Source: Siphonodentalium dalli (taxonomy: Eukaryota > Mollusca > Scaphopoda > Gadilida > Siphonodentaliidae). From it: DNA of 64,000 nucleotides. Position 1 is the first letter of the stretch. Every line of letters starts with the position of its first letter. Under the pieces are notes generated by a model, which saw only the letters and a program-made list of their open reading frames with translations, did not search any database and was not told the DNA's origin. This document shows positions 1 through 12,600 of the stretch, in pieces. The translations under genes and the position numbers were made by a program. The stretch lies in the NCBI GenBank assembly GCA_032622095.1, contig CP136062.1, positions 56,091,849-56,155,848 on the forward strand, in the 5' to 3' direction.

Positions 1-36
1 ACAAACATTTACTACGCCAGGTATGCACTCCATATA

Positions 37-1172
37 TAGGGACCTGCGAATAAACGAGATTCGATTCGATGTCGATATCGGACACCCGATTCGAGATCAA
101 CACCAAATGACCTGAACTCACAAAAATTGAAGCACAAGGTTGCCAAGTTAGCCAACATAGTTAATTTTGAATGGATGCCGTTCAGAAAAGACGTGCATTA
201 TGCAAATTATGTACTTCGATCGCAACCCGTGATGGTGATCAATCGCCGCATATTTGTAATGTATGGACACTATGTAAATTGTCTACAATCGTGATCGCTA
301 GATGCAGAACTCAATTGATACCTTATGTTTTGAACTTCAGATATCCAATTCAGATTATATGAATAAAATTCAATGTCAGCCGCCGTTATGAGCGACAAAA
401 CATAGATTGGAATGAACAGAAACGGTGAGAAACATAAGAACAATCGGTCAACTATGTTCTTAAATGGATGTCATCGTGTGCGACCAGTTATCTGCGACAC
501 TGCCGGCAGAATTCCTATAAATTTACTACTTTCAGTTTCTGTTTCCCGGGAAATCGAGTGCGTTGCACCAACATTTAACACTTGTAATTTGTGCCTGTTT
601 TCTAGGACCCCCTCCGTAAAGACAAATACTGTGAATATGTGATGTAGATGTGATCTATTGTGCGGTGAACATTCTAACAGATAACTACCATTGGTATCGG
701 ACTACAATTATATAGCTGAATGCTGTAACCATGTCCACTTGTGTCAAATCTTTATTATCTTTATTAAATAAAGTAGACAAATGACTTCCATTCCATGGGG
801 TTTTTCGATACGTTGATTGAACTGTCTTTAAGTCTCTTACTGTCACTTCTTGCGATGTTCGCCATGATACAGCTAGATAGAAATGCAATGCAACATATCC
901 CAAACTCTCCATGAGACTGAGAGTGACTTTCCCATGTCACGATTTTCCCCAAAAAAAATACAAGTTCCAACGGATGCTTAAGGAGATTAACATTGTTATA
1001 TAGTATCTAGTGAATTTTGCAGTTTTTTTTCATGAGACACCGAAATACACAGTGGTAAACAATTTCAACCACTACCTGATTCTATTCGAGATTCGATTCG
1101 ATGTCGATATCAGGATGGAGATTCGTAATCGAGATTCGATTCGATGCAAAATCCCCGATTCGCAGATCCCTA
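37..1172. mobile_element. Possible hAT-like non-autonomous element
   Basis: Inverted ends: TAGGGACCTGCGAAT at 37 and its near complement ATTCGCAGATCCCTA ending at 1172. Inside both ends lies GATTCGATTCGATGTCG, a direct repeat near 62 and 1094. Repeated GATTCG next to TAGGGA-type ends is common in animal hAT elements. The flanking 8-mers match poorly, so a target duplication is not supported. No transposase is visible in between. Confidence 0.35.
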
Positions 1173-1343
1173 CATCTATAGTTTCAATTTAACATTGTTT
1201 TAGTTACTTTTTCCGTTCTGTTCAGTTTCTATATCCCCTAATTTGCAGAAGATAAAATGCATAATTGTGGTGACTAATGGGTAAACATCACCAACTTCAC
1301 CTGGGGACCTTCAATCTGATCCTAGGTCTCACATAGAAGTTGA

Positions 1344-1470
1344 GGTCTAAGCAAAATGAGGTTCCCAGAAGGTGAATTTGGTGATGCAAGCCTGCTGTGT
1401 GGGATAGCATCATTAAATTCACCCTCTCGAGACCTCATTCTGCCTATGTCAGACACATTATCTCCAGGAT
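1344..1470. mobile_element. hAT-like MITE fragment (CAAGCCTTGAAATAG family)
   Basis: A diverged copy of the fold-back core GAATGAGGTCCCCAGAGGG and its complement, seen intact at 4615, 9061 and 10555. The outer CAAGCCTTG ends are lost. Confidence 0.6.
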
Positions 1471-1539
1471 TGTTTGTATATCTGTGTAACAAACTCGACC
1501 AATGATTGATGAAAGACAGTAGGAGTCTGTCTCTATCCA

Positions 1540-2480
1540 TTTGTCCAATAAGCGTTATCAGATTCTTACCAAATTTGGTTATGTTGGATGAGTTTTAACC
1601 CTTTCAGTGCCAAGTCCGATTTTTGTATCAACCTATATTTCCTCGATCATTTTTCAAATTTATTGATTATAATAATGTGATACATTGATGGAAAGAGCTC
1701 TAAGAGCTCTTTCCATCAATGTATCACATTATTATAATCAATAAATTTGAAAAATGATCAAGGAAATATGGGTTGATACAAAAATCGGACTTGGCACTGA
1801 AAGGGTTAAACTCCAATAAGCCTTATCAGATTCTTACAAAATTTGGTTAATGGGTTCTACCCAAGAATGTTTTGGATCAGTTTGAAAATCAGACCATCTT
1901 TAATTTTATTTTCATGATTTTATTTTCATGAGTTATGCCTCCTAGTTTGTTTCAGGATGCCCATTTTGTTACATAAGCACTGCAACTCAAACAACTGTTA
2001 TCAGAAATCAACAAGTTTCTTACACGAGTTCGAAAACTAGTACTGACTGAATTGTATTTCAGGAGTTATGTCCGCTAGATTGTTTTCTCAGCGTCTGTCG
2101 TATAAGACCAGATAAACAAAATAGTTCATTTCTCAGGGAATATCTTTCTCAAAGTTATGAGGGAGGCAGATATTTTTATTGTCCCCCGAAAATTTAATTT
2201 TTTGTTTATGAGTTGGTTACCAAAATATCTTGGACGAGTTCGAAAACCAGTTTCGTCTGATTTTTCTTATCTGAGTTATGCCCCTTAGTTTGACGATTTC
2301 TCACCATTTTTTGCATAGCGCAATAACTCGAACAAATATTAACCGATTTCAATAATATTTTTTTTATGTGTTGAAATATCTTGGGACGAGTTCAAAAACC
2401 AGTTTCGTCCAATTCCGATTTCTGCCAATCTCGGGGTTAGCCACCTTGAAGTTAGCCATCTTGGAGTTGGCCACCATTTC
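1540..2480. repeat. Degenerate tandem repeat
   Basis: Loosely repeated modules such as ACGAGTTCGAAAACCAGTTT and CTGAGTTATGCCCCTTAGTTTG recur about every 120-180 bases. One module is split by the MITE at 1599. Related sentences (AACTCAAACA, TTATGGCC) recur near 30540-30960. Confidence 0.5.
1599..1805. mobile_element. Palindromic TTAA-flanked MITE
   Basis: Almost perfect 207-bp hairpin centred near 1702, with ends CCCTTTCAGTGCCAAGTCCG. TTAA stands on both sides (1595-1598, 1806-1809), as for piggyBac insertions, whose termini typically start CCC/CCY. It sits within a degenerate tandem repeat. Confidence 0.75.
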
Positions 2481-3178
2481 GGGGGACACTGTGGTCGGCG
2501 ACCTTTTATTTATTATTTATTTAAAATTATTTTTATGAGCAGGTATGTTATTTATCTATAAAATATTTATTTTACTCCAATATTCACCTGAGGCACTAAA
2601 TATGGGCAAAATACTGATGTCCATCACATTTACCATTAATTTCAAACCCACAGATTTGTAATAAAAGTAGTGTGGATACAATATTACTCATTAAGACATA
2701 AATTTCATCTGTATAATTTGATCCAACCTCAGTCTCTAAATGATCACCAGCATCAAACTGTATTCAACAGGGTTGGTGCTTATATACCATCAGACATGTT
2801 AAGTTTTGAAAATAGCAATCCGGGAGATTTTTGCAGGAGGGGCCTCCTCCAATTTGCGACTGCATTTCCTGTTCTCAGACTGGTTTATACTATATATCAC
2901 CTGGAATGGGCAATCAATTAATTTTCGGTTCAAAACACAAATTCCACCTGTGTTGATCGAGAGACCACTCAACCATTTATTGAAGAGAAAGAAACAGACA
3001 CTTTGTATAAACTAAGTAAAACAACTCAGAATTCCACCGTATACAGCCGGATATGTGCGAAACCGAAAGTACAAAATTGGAATAAACTACAGAATGGACT
3101 CATCTTATGGTTTAACCCCCAAAAGAAATGGACACATTCCACCATTTATTAAAAAATTTTAAGAAGCAGAAACTTTGT
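2481..3178. other. No recognised feature
   Basis: AT-rich DNA with short open frames lacking codon bias or domain signals. Nothing supported here. Confidence 0.6.
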
Positions 3179-3182
3179 TTAA

Positions 3183-3502
3183 CCCTTTGGCGAGTAGAAC
3201 GACATATATGTCGTCTATCGGTTGAGGAGTAGAACGACATATATGTCGTTTCAGGAAATGTTATTTTACGTAGACATAACTTCAATAAATCATCTGATTT
3301 ATAAATGATTTGTATAGGAGTTATTTTGATTAATATAATTTCCCAATGTATAAGTGCAATCGATTATGATAACACACGTTAACAAAAAATGCACATAAAT
3401 TAAAACGAATTATTGGACCTTTTTGACCCGAACTTGTTAATAATTATTGCTATGACGTTGACGTTAAATTTACTCATGACGTTACAGATACTCTCCAAAG
3501 GG
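3183..3502. mobile_element. piggyBac-like MITE (CCCTTTGG ends)
   Basis: TTAA at 3179-3182 and 3503-3506 flank CCCTTTGG...CCAAAGGG. Near the left end the 23-base word GAGTAGAACGACATATATGTCG occurs twice and is itself palindromic (ACGACATATATGTCGT). No transposase is present. Confidence 0.7.
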
Positions 3503-3640
3503 TTAAAATAAGTAAAAATGAACCTGAGTTACACAGGTTACAACCAGACATGTTTGTTCGAAACCAAAAGTACAAAATCGGAATAAACTACAAAATGGAC
3601 TTGTCTTACAGATTTACCCTCAAACGAAATGGAGACATTC

Positions 3641-3724
3641 CATTCCAGTTCTGACTAAAACCATACTCAGACTCTAAAAGTACTTCTAGAGTCTGACAAT
3701 GGTTTTAATCAGAACTGATTCCAT
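3641..3724. repeat. Short inverted repeat
   Basis: Arms of about 33 bases (CAGTTCTGACTAAAACCAT / ATGGTTTTAATCAGAACTG) around a CTAAAAGTACTTCTAG centre. It could be a small MITE, but the ends are undefined. Confidence 0.5.
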
Positions 3725-4213
3725 TCGCAATGCATACCACTAATCCAATACTTATAAATGTTCATCAATGGGGCCTTATAATACATCTGCACACTTGTGA
3801 TTATACGTATTGTATACTATAACAACACCCTTTATACGTGTGGCTTCACCAGATTGTGAAAATAAATTAATTTCAGTCACATTTCACCACTGATCAGTCT
3901 TCAATCAGAGGGAACATCAAAATCTACCGACAGTACATTCTGTGAATGTTAATGTGTGGGTATTTAGGGTACTGGAAATAAGGAAATCCCTCACCGCATA
4001 AGCACGAATATTTGTAAAATAAAATAACATCGTATTTTTTCGATTTTGAATGCCAGGTTTTGCTGAATCGTGGAGAAATTGTGGGGTCCGTATTTACGGA
4101 ATTGCCATGGCTATCCTGGAGTCTCATGTACAATCTGTGAAACTTAACAGCTCTGTATACCATACACATGAATTGGTATAAAACAAATGACTTGTTAGAT
4201 TGTGATTTATTTT
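3725..4213. other. No recognised feature
   Basis: AT-rich. A minus-strand 116-codon open frame at 3924-4274 runs into the SINE and shows no domain or codon bias, so I do not call it a gene. Confidence 0.55.
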
Positions 4214-4218
4214 TAAAG

Positions 4219-4534
4219 ATTGATTGATTGATTGATTGATTGGGGTTTATTGTCACTTTAGCCACTAAGGCCATATCACGACATTGCCAGTTTTAGTGGT
4301 GGAGGAAATCCGCACATTGCGACTAATCTAACAGTGATTTCAATGGCTGATAAACTCGTCAACCATGTGCGGCAAACCACCGGCCATCGGCGAGTAACTG
4401 GCAACTCCACCAGATAACGATTTCGAGTTACAAAGTCCACGATGGAAACATGTGGATTTGAACCCTTATCGCCAGCGCTGGAGGGCGAAACAGCTTGGAG
4501 TGATACCCCTAACCGATTGAGCCACCGAGGCCCC
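4219..4534 (-). mobile_element. tRNA-derived SINE, full length
   Basis: Read on the minus strand it opens with GGGGCCTCGGTGGCTCAATC, which contains a Pol III A box (TGGCTCAATCGG), then a B box (GGGTTCAAATCC), a unique body, and ends in a CAAT-type simple-repeat tail (GATTGATT on the plus strand). A short target duplication TAAAGA is present at 4214-4219 and 4535-4540. The same family is split in two at 23238 and 28357. Confidence 0.8.
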
Positions 4535-4614
4535 TAAAGAAATAAGACATTGGTGCAGCTTGTGTCAGATGAATAGGGATGTGCAGTATTTACTTATTTA
4601 TGACAGATCATAAA

Positions 4615-4736
4615 CAAGCCTTGAAATAGGGTGTCTGTCATTTGCAGAATGAGGTCCCCAGAGGGAGAATTTGGTGATGCTAGCCCGCTATGCGGGGTAG
4701 CATCACTAAATGACAGACACCCTATTTCAAGGCTTG
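4615..4736. mobile_element. hAT-like MITE with 8-bp target duplication
   Basis: Terminal inverted repeats CAAGCCTTGAAATAG... and ...CTATTTCAAGGCTTG, with exact 8-bp direct repeats ATCATAAA at 4607-4614 and 4737-4744. The core carries the family word GAATGAGGTCCCCAGAGGG. Eight-base duplications are the hallmark of hAT transposition. Confidence 0.85.
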
Positions 4737-4742
4737 ATCATA

Positions 4743-5311
4743 AATATGCTTGAGGAGCAGGTTTTATATGTAACCCACAGGGAACCTCACATAGATGGAA
4801 GCATGCACTACAGAGTGTCGTCTGCTCCAGTCTATGGGTTTAAATATGCTTGAGGAGCAGGTTTTATATGTAACCCACAGGGAACCTCACATAGATGGAA
4901 GCATGCACCACAGAGTGTCGTCTGCTCCAGTCTATGTGGGGCTCACTATGGGTTTAAATATGGTTGAGGAGCAGGTTTTATATGTAACTCACAGGGAACC
5001 TCACATAGATGGAAGCATGCACTACAGAGTCGTCTGCTCCATTCTATGTGGGGGTCTCTATGGGTTTAAATATGCTTGAGCAGGTTTTATATGTAACCCA
5101 CAGGGAACCTCACATAGATGGAAGCATGCACTACAGAGTCGTCTGCTCCAGTCTATGTGGGGCTCACTATGGGTTTAAATATGCTTGAGGAGCAAGTTTT
5201 ATATGTAACCCACAGGGAACCTCACATAGATGGAAGCATGCATACAGAGTGTCGTCTGCTCCAGTCTATGATGGGCTCACTATGGGTTTAAATATGCTTG
5301 AGGAGCAGGTT
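4743..5311. repeat. Tandem repeat, units of 100-114 bp, about 5 copies
   Basis: AATATGCTTGAGGAGCAGG recurs at 4743, 4843, 4957 (variant), 5069, 5178 and 5290. Units contain CACATAGATGGAAGCATGCA and differ by small indels. Open frames here are a by-product of the repeat. Confidence 0.9.
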
Positions 5312-5404
5312 TTAGTTTGGAGATAAGGCTTTCCCTGAGAAACAAACTATTTTTGTTATCTGGTTTGATAATGTTCACATGAACTCTCATGAACTTTTTA
5401 TATC

Positions 5405-6535
5405 AACTTAACTTTGGAAAGTTTGAGCTATTGCCGTGGGTTGGTGTCCATCATCCGTCCGTCGAGCCGTCCGTCCATCCATCAACAATTTCCTTTGGCT
5501 CACCCTAAAGGCCGCATCCCTCATCCGATCATCACCAAATTTCATATGGATCTTTGGGGTGACATCTAGATGGGAGTCATTTGATTTTTTTCGAAATTCG
5601 TTAAAAAACATGGCCGCCGGCAGCCATTTTGAGTTTCAAATTTGAATCCATGGGCTCACCCTGCAGTGCGAATTTATTGGAGAAATGTTTTGAAAATTTA
5701 CAGGCATGTTTAGGATTACCTCTAGATGGGAGCTATCAAATTTGAGCGATTTTTTTTTTATGAAAAACATGGCCGTCGGCAGCCATCTTGGATTTTACTC
5801 TTTGCATGACTAAATCTTTTGTCTCACCCTACATGCCACATCCCTCATCCGATCATCACCAAACTTCATATGGATCTTCGGGGTAACATCTAAATGGGAG
5901 CCATCGATTTTTTCCAAATTTTTTTTTAAACATTGCTGCCAGCAGCCATCTTGGGATTTCAAATTTGAATACATCGACGCAGCCCATATTTATTGGAGAA
6001 TTGTTTTGAAACTTTGCAGACATGTATAGGATCACCTATACATGGCAAAACATGGCCATTGGCAGCCATCTTGGATTTTACTCTTTGCATAACTAAATCC
6101 TTTGGCACACCCTACAAACCACATCCCTCATCTGATCATCACCAAACTTTATATAGATCTTCATGGTGCCTTCTAGATGGGAGCCATCAATTTGTTTTTC
6201 AAAATGTGTAGAAAAACATGGCTGCCAGAGGCCATTTCGGATTTTGCTCTTTGCATGAATAAATCCTTCGGCACACCCTACAGGCCACATCCCTCATCCG
6301 ATCATCACCAAACTTCATATGGAACTTCGGGGTGAACTCTAGATGGGAGCATTCGATTATTCCCGAATTTTTTAAAATAACATTGCTGTCCGCGGCCATC
6401 TTTGATATTACTCTTTGCATGACTAAATCCTTCGGCACACCCTAGAGGCCACATCCCTCATCCAATCGTCAACAAACTTCATATGGATCTTCAGGGTGTC
6501 CTCTAGATTGGAGCCATCGATTATTTCCTTACCTA
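5405..6535. repeat. Degenerate tandem repeat upstream of exon a
   Basis: Modules of about 165 bp (some doubled) with ATCACCAAACTTCATATGGA, TCTAGATGGGAGCCATC and GCAGCCATCTTGGATTTTAC recur at about 5530, 5861, 6135, 6300 and 6468. It opens with a TCCGTCC-rich stretch. The same repeat returns at 14255-14620, again just upstream of an exon of the same gene. Confidence 0.85.
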
Positions 6536-6578
6536 GTTGAGCTACAGTGTCATTGACACTTTCATTGTACTATTTCAG

Positions 6579-6695
6579 GACACACAACGAAATGATTTCC
6601 ATGCCATGCTGAAGAGACGTTTGAGTACTGTCCTTGACCCCGAAGTGAGAGAGTCACCACAGAATGAAATTGACCAAGCCAGAATTAACTGTACT
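6579..6695 (+). CDS. SLOG-like gene, exon a (first recognised)
   Basis: 117 nt, 39 codons, phase 0 at both ends. The acceptor is a pyrimidine-rich tract ending TATTTCAG at 6578 and the donor is GTGAGT at 6696. It encodes a charged helical stretch upstream of the Rossmann-like core. The intron sequence just before it is nearly repeated before the last exon (see findings). Confidence 0.75.
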
Positions 6696-9600
6696 GTGAG
6701 TTTCAACTGTCTTATATAGACATGTGTCAATAACATGAATCTTCCAGCTTGTATGTAGTATAAGGTATCTCCGTAAACATGTTCGTAAATGGAGATTTGT
6801 TACAGGGACCACAGGGGACCATCCTAGAAAACTCATATTGGGAGATATCTCTTGAGGGTTTTAGGGAGAAATGGACTGTTATCAGGGAGAAGTCATAATT
6901 CTCTTTTCTCTCTAATATCAGCTCTCTGTGATCCAATAATCAATTGGGTCCGAGAATTACGTTAAATAATTCACTCGAGGCGAGAGACGATTAGGTAGGA
7001 AACTTGTCTGCTAATGCACACTCATTTCTTACTAACGTCTCTCGCATATCATGAATTATTTAACGTAATTTTCGGATATAAATGTTGTAAATTCACTAAT
7101 TACTCTTTATTACAGGTGACGAGTCTTAAGAAATCTCTGCCGTCAGATTTTAGCGTGTATGTATGTGGAGGTATTTCCAAAGATCAGCGAATCAAGGACA
7201 TCTGTTTGTGAGTTTCTCTATTCTTTTAGCCTGTTAAATATTTTGCTAGTTAAGTGTCAAAAGACTTCTGTGCCCATGATTAGTCCTTTCTTCACGTTCC
7301 TTGAACATTTAACAGGTTAATTGTGGGATTGTTTTCTGGCTCAATTTTAAGCCTTTTCACCTTATTTTCTGTTCAAAATATCGACTTGATGATTCGACGT
7401 AGGTCAGTTTTCAGGCATCTGGGCGGTAGGCCTAATTCTCTGTAATTTTCCATTTATTAATTTTAATAATTTTCGCATATGAGTTTATAACCATGTACAA
7501 CAGCTAATCACAGAAGATAGGGCCACCCCTATTTTATTACCAGAGCAATTTTATGGCTATTCGCACTTTCCTTGTAACTCTTTTCTTGAGTTAGAATATT
7601 TTGCATAGAAATGCATCTGCTTGGCCCTTTATATGTTTAATAGTTTAATGGCTTTTTAAAAATCATATTGTTTGATAAATTATTTATCTTTATTTGTAGG
7701 TCTGTAGGTACACAACTAGCTAGCCTCCCTGTTACCTTGGTTACGGGTGGTTCACATGGTGTCGAGGAGATGGTATCAAGTGCCTTCCATGAGAAGTCAG
7801 ACTCCCTATCGAATAAAAACAAATTGTGGCACATCCGTGCTGTCCGAGAATCCAGGATGGTATGTTCACCCACTCATTCATCAATGGACTCTCCCATTCT
7901 GTTCTAAAAGTATATCATTGGAGTAGTGAATTCTTTATTTATAGTGATGTTCTGATAATATAAGCAGATGACAGCCTTTTGTATATCATTGGAATAGTGA
8001 ATTCTTTATTTATAGGGATGTTCTGATAATATAAGCAGATGACAGCCTTTTGTTTAACATATAAGACACCCCTACAAATGAATAAATTGGATTTAAGTTA
8101 CTACCCATCAGGGACTCTCCTTTTATCAAAGGGTTTGACAATAAAAAATACATTTTATACAAATGTTGGGCTGAAAGTTTGAAGATTTATTGAGGGTTTG
8201 AGGCTAAATTTTTCTGGTGTGTAAAATAACCAAGCCTGGAAATAGTGTGCCTGAGGGTGAAATTAGTGACGCTATCCCGCACAACCTTTCATCGCTGGAG
8301 GATGGTGTGGGTGTAATTTGTGTAGCCATATACTAAGTAGTTGGGGTGATGTCACCTGTAACCCAAACGAAATCAGTTACACTATATTTTAGTACAAAAA
8401 GTATTTGTACACCAAATACCTATTTACCTAAGTTATCATACTTAAAGGTACTCAATCCGATTTAACGCTCGTAAATTACAATTTCTTTGATTCGAATCGA
8501 GGAACCAACCCATCAAAGCTCAGAGTAATCAGATATTGATTTTTGAAATTTATTATTTCAATTATTTGGGGCCCAGAAATATTCCGTAAAAAGGATGGTC
8601 TCTGTCAAAATTGCAGTTGGATAACTCTAAAAACAAGTGGTAATACAGCCAAATTTCGTGAATACTCAAGTGATCTACGTCGGTGAAATATCTCGCTACC
8701 AAACATGTTTACGTTTCTACAAATGCCCTGGTTTAAATCCACACATCTGGTTAACACTTTGCGATAAAATACATCGCTCTTATACGACTATGTTTTTCTA
8801 TTTGCATAATTGTTGTTTATTAAACAAAAGGACAATCTGGTGTTGGTCAATTGACTTTTTGCTAAAGTTATTTTCTTTACGTTATTTATTTAGGAAAAAA
8901 ATTCAGACTCATCCCAAGGGAGTATTGGAGGTTCCATACAGGGTCTATCATTTGGGAGAACGCTATTCTGTGGAGGTAGCACAAAAGAACGCGATCTGAT
9001 CGTTTCCGAGGCATTTGACTGCTGTATCATTATTGATGGTAGGTTAAAGTGATGTGAAGCCAAGCCTTGAAATAGTGGACTGTCTTTTGCAGAATGAGGT
9101 CCCCAGAGGGTGAATTTAGTGATGCTACCCCGCATAGTGGGGTAGCATCACCAAATTCACCCTCTGGGAACCTCATTCTGCTGAGGTGTAAGCAGAATGA
9201 GGTCCCCAGAGAGTGAATTTGGTGATTCTAGCCTGCTATGCGGGGTAGCATCACTAAATTCACCCTCTGGGGACCTCATTCTGCAATTGACAGACACACT
9301 ATTTCAAGGCTTGTGTGAAGCACTCCGGTAGGGTGAACAAATAGAAATTAAGAATAATTTTTCTCAAAGTTAGTTATACGTTACAATTATTAATCCAAAT
9401 TGACGATACATTCTGTCATTATTTATTAATTAAATGCAATGACTCTCGATGGCAAAATTACAATTGGGTGTAGCTCAGACGATGTTTTCTATGGAGTGGT
9501 ATGGTCGATTTCTTTGAAATTTTCCGCGATATTAGTAGAATGCTAAATTTCCCCAGGTTGGCATGGCGCCTGAGTACTAACTCATCAATTTCACGCACCG

Positions 9601-12600
9601 AGCAAGTCCATAATATGTCTTAAGTTTAAGCTACCTCCTTTTAGCATTTATTATATTGAGCTCGTCAGTGTAATTTGTCTATAAATTTGATTTCTGCTTC
9701 TGTTTTTCAGGTGACTCTTGTAGCCTATCGACTGCTGAGCAATTCATATGGAATGACCACACATTGATTCCTATAGAGTGTACTGAGGTATCAGTGTGGG
9801 GAGGAGGGAGTGTACAGGAGAAAGCATTCCAGGTGAATTGGCTCACATTATACATACAGTAATGCTCTAATTAATTGACTCTTTAACCGCAGTAGAATTA
9901 ATGGTAACTTTTCAGGATTTAGTCGGAAATATGGCTTGTTGCCATTCATCGGAAAGCTCTCCCCGATAGCTTTCCGATGAATGGCAACAAGCCATATTTC
10001 AGACTAAATCCTGAAAAGTTACCCATAATTCTACTGCGGTTAAAGAGTCGATTAATTAGAGCATTACTGTAACTAACCCTGGTTAACAAGCCTGAGGTTA
10101 GTGCAGAATGAGGTCCCCGGAGGGTGAATTAATGACACTATCGCGCAGAGTGGGCTAACGTCACCAAATTCACCCTCTTGGGACCTCATTCTGTATGGAC
10201 TCCTATGCTGTGGGAGACATAGACTCAGATAGAAGTTCCCAAATGGTGAATATTGTGGTGCACACCCATTGAGAACCTCAATAATGCAATGTGTCATGCC
10301 AATTTTGGGAAATAGAGAAACTAATTAAACTAAAAAAGAAATGTAATCTATGTGAAGAAGTTTCTATAGAAATTTGACAATAAAGAAACTTTCCAGAGAA
10401 GATGTGGCCTAAGCAGAATGAGGTCCCCAGAGGGTGAATTTAGTGATGCTAGACTGCTAATTGGGATAGCGTCACTGAATTCACCCTCTGGGGACCTCAT
10501 TCTGCAGATGACAGGCACACTGATCTCAGGCTTGCTGGTTAAGTGGTCCTGCTACAAGCCTTGAAATAGGGTGTCTGTCATTTGCAGAATGAGGTCCCCA
10601 GAGGGTGAATTTAGTGATGCTACCCTGCATAGCGGGCTAGCATCACCAAATTCACCATCTGGGGACCTCATTCTACAAATGACAGACACACTATTTCAAG
10701 GCTTGTCCTGCTATATTTTAAAGATGCATAATCCGATTAAGCGCCCCTCAATTACTATTTATTTGGATTCGGGGATAAAAAATATTTTGATTCGAGTCGA
10801 GGAACCCACCTATCAAAGCTCAGTGTTATTAGATATTTATTTTGGAAATCTATTATTTTTCACCATCGAGACTTATTAGTGGCCCAGTAAAAAGTTGATG
10901 AGCTAGATGGATAACTCTAATATCAAGAGGCTTTGTGTTGATAATAAGGCCAAATTTCGTCGAACAACATGTTGATAATTAACACGTTTCGGGCAATTTT
11001 TTACAATAGTTTACAGTGGTTGGCATTATTTTGGGCAATTAATCAATTCTGGTAACTGAAGTGGCATTTCTAAAAATGTTGTTGTTGTTGGAATCTGATT
11101 ACATGGGGACCATCGAATTGGAATGAGTATCTTTAATGTCTGTGTAGGTTGTTGCAAATCGAATGTAATCAAGATGGCTGTTCTTATAATTTTCCTATGA
11201 CCATTAAAGGTACTCAATCTGATCAGATGCTCCTAAATTACTATTTCTTTGGCTTCGGGGGTAAAAAATATATCATTCGAGTCGAGGAACCTACCCAGCT
11301 CAGATTGATCAGATATCGATTTTTGAAGTTTGTTATTTCAATTGTTTATGAGCCAGAAACACAAGGTCAAATGGACGGTCTTGCAGATAAAGATGGATAA
11401 CTCTAAAATCAAGTGGTAATAATAACCACTTGATTTATCCATCTTTATCTGCAAGACCGTCCGTTTGAACACGTGTTTCTGACCCACAAACAATTGAAAT
11501 TACAAACTTAAAAAATCGATATCTGATCAATCTGAGCTTTGATGGGTAGGTTCCTTGACTCGAATCAAATATTTTTTACCCCCGAAGCCAAAGAAATAGT
11601 AATTTAGGAGCGTCTGATCGGATTGAGTACCTTTAACCAAGATGATATGATCATTATGCAAAGCATATAGAACGACCCCGATATGATGATTAGGGACTGA
11701 ACCTTGCAATAAGAAGGATCATGTAAATAGTAATGAACCTATGTGCTTATTATTAAATGCCTCACAGAATGGTAACAACGCCAATGTTTATTTCATGTAG
11801 ACTGTTATGGATGCAAGTCAACTTTGAAATAGGTATGGTTTCGACACCGGTCTGGCAATATTGTTCTACAGTTAAACTTCGTTAAATCGAATCTCAAGGG
11901 ACCGTTGGTTTACTTCGAGTTATCCGTGTGTTCGACTTAACCATTTCGACCACAAATTCCAACTAGTCGAATTAATTTCGATCCGATAATAATTGTTTTC
12001 AACCTTGTGCACGCTATATACCCACGCTAAATAAATAGTCAGTTACTATGCTGATCATATACAACAGACGAGATGATATTTGGTCTGATTATTTATTGAA
12101 TAATATAATAAAAACACAGAATATGATAAGAAAACATCAACAAATTCGCGGTAGAAATAACAAAAGTACATTTGACCCGGAAGTGGTTACAATAGTATTT
12201 ATAAAAATTGGGATTCAGGATTGGAAGTGACTGGTTATCAAGGACTGGTTTCTGCAAAAAATTAGTTGTTGAATATCTCTTTAGTTTATCGCTGATGCCC
12301 AATATCTTCATTAAGTCGTCGCTCATTCTGCTTGGGTCATGAGATAACGCAGTACAATGTCGCAGCTATGCATTGCGTCATCGATTGTCGGGTCGGGCTT
12401 GGCGCACTCGATGACCTCGTCTTCGTCGTCTTCAGTCAAAAAGCCGTTCTTTGATGTTTTTAACGTCCATGTTTTTCTTTCCATCATCAGATGGATGGCA
12501 TATTTTTTCGTTCGGAACATTGTTTTCGTTTTGGGAAAGCATGACTGAATGAAATTATTCTCCATATCAGGCGATTTAAATATCATTTTCATTTCGTCTG

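Noticed and set aside
37-1172. 8-bp target duplication for the TAGGGA-ended element
   Set aside because: Flanking TCCATATA and CATCTATA match at only four of eight positions.
4219-4534. tRNA gene
   Set aside because: A and B boxes are present but the spacing and lack of a cloverleaf, plus a long body and simple-repeat tail, make it a SINE.
4795-5079. 94-codon gene
   Set aside because: It is a read-through of the 100-114 bp tandem repeat.
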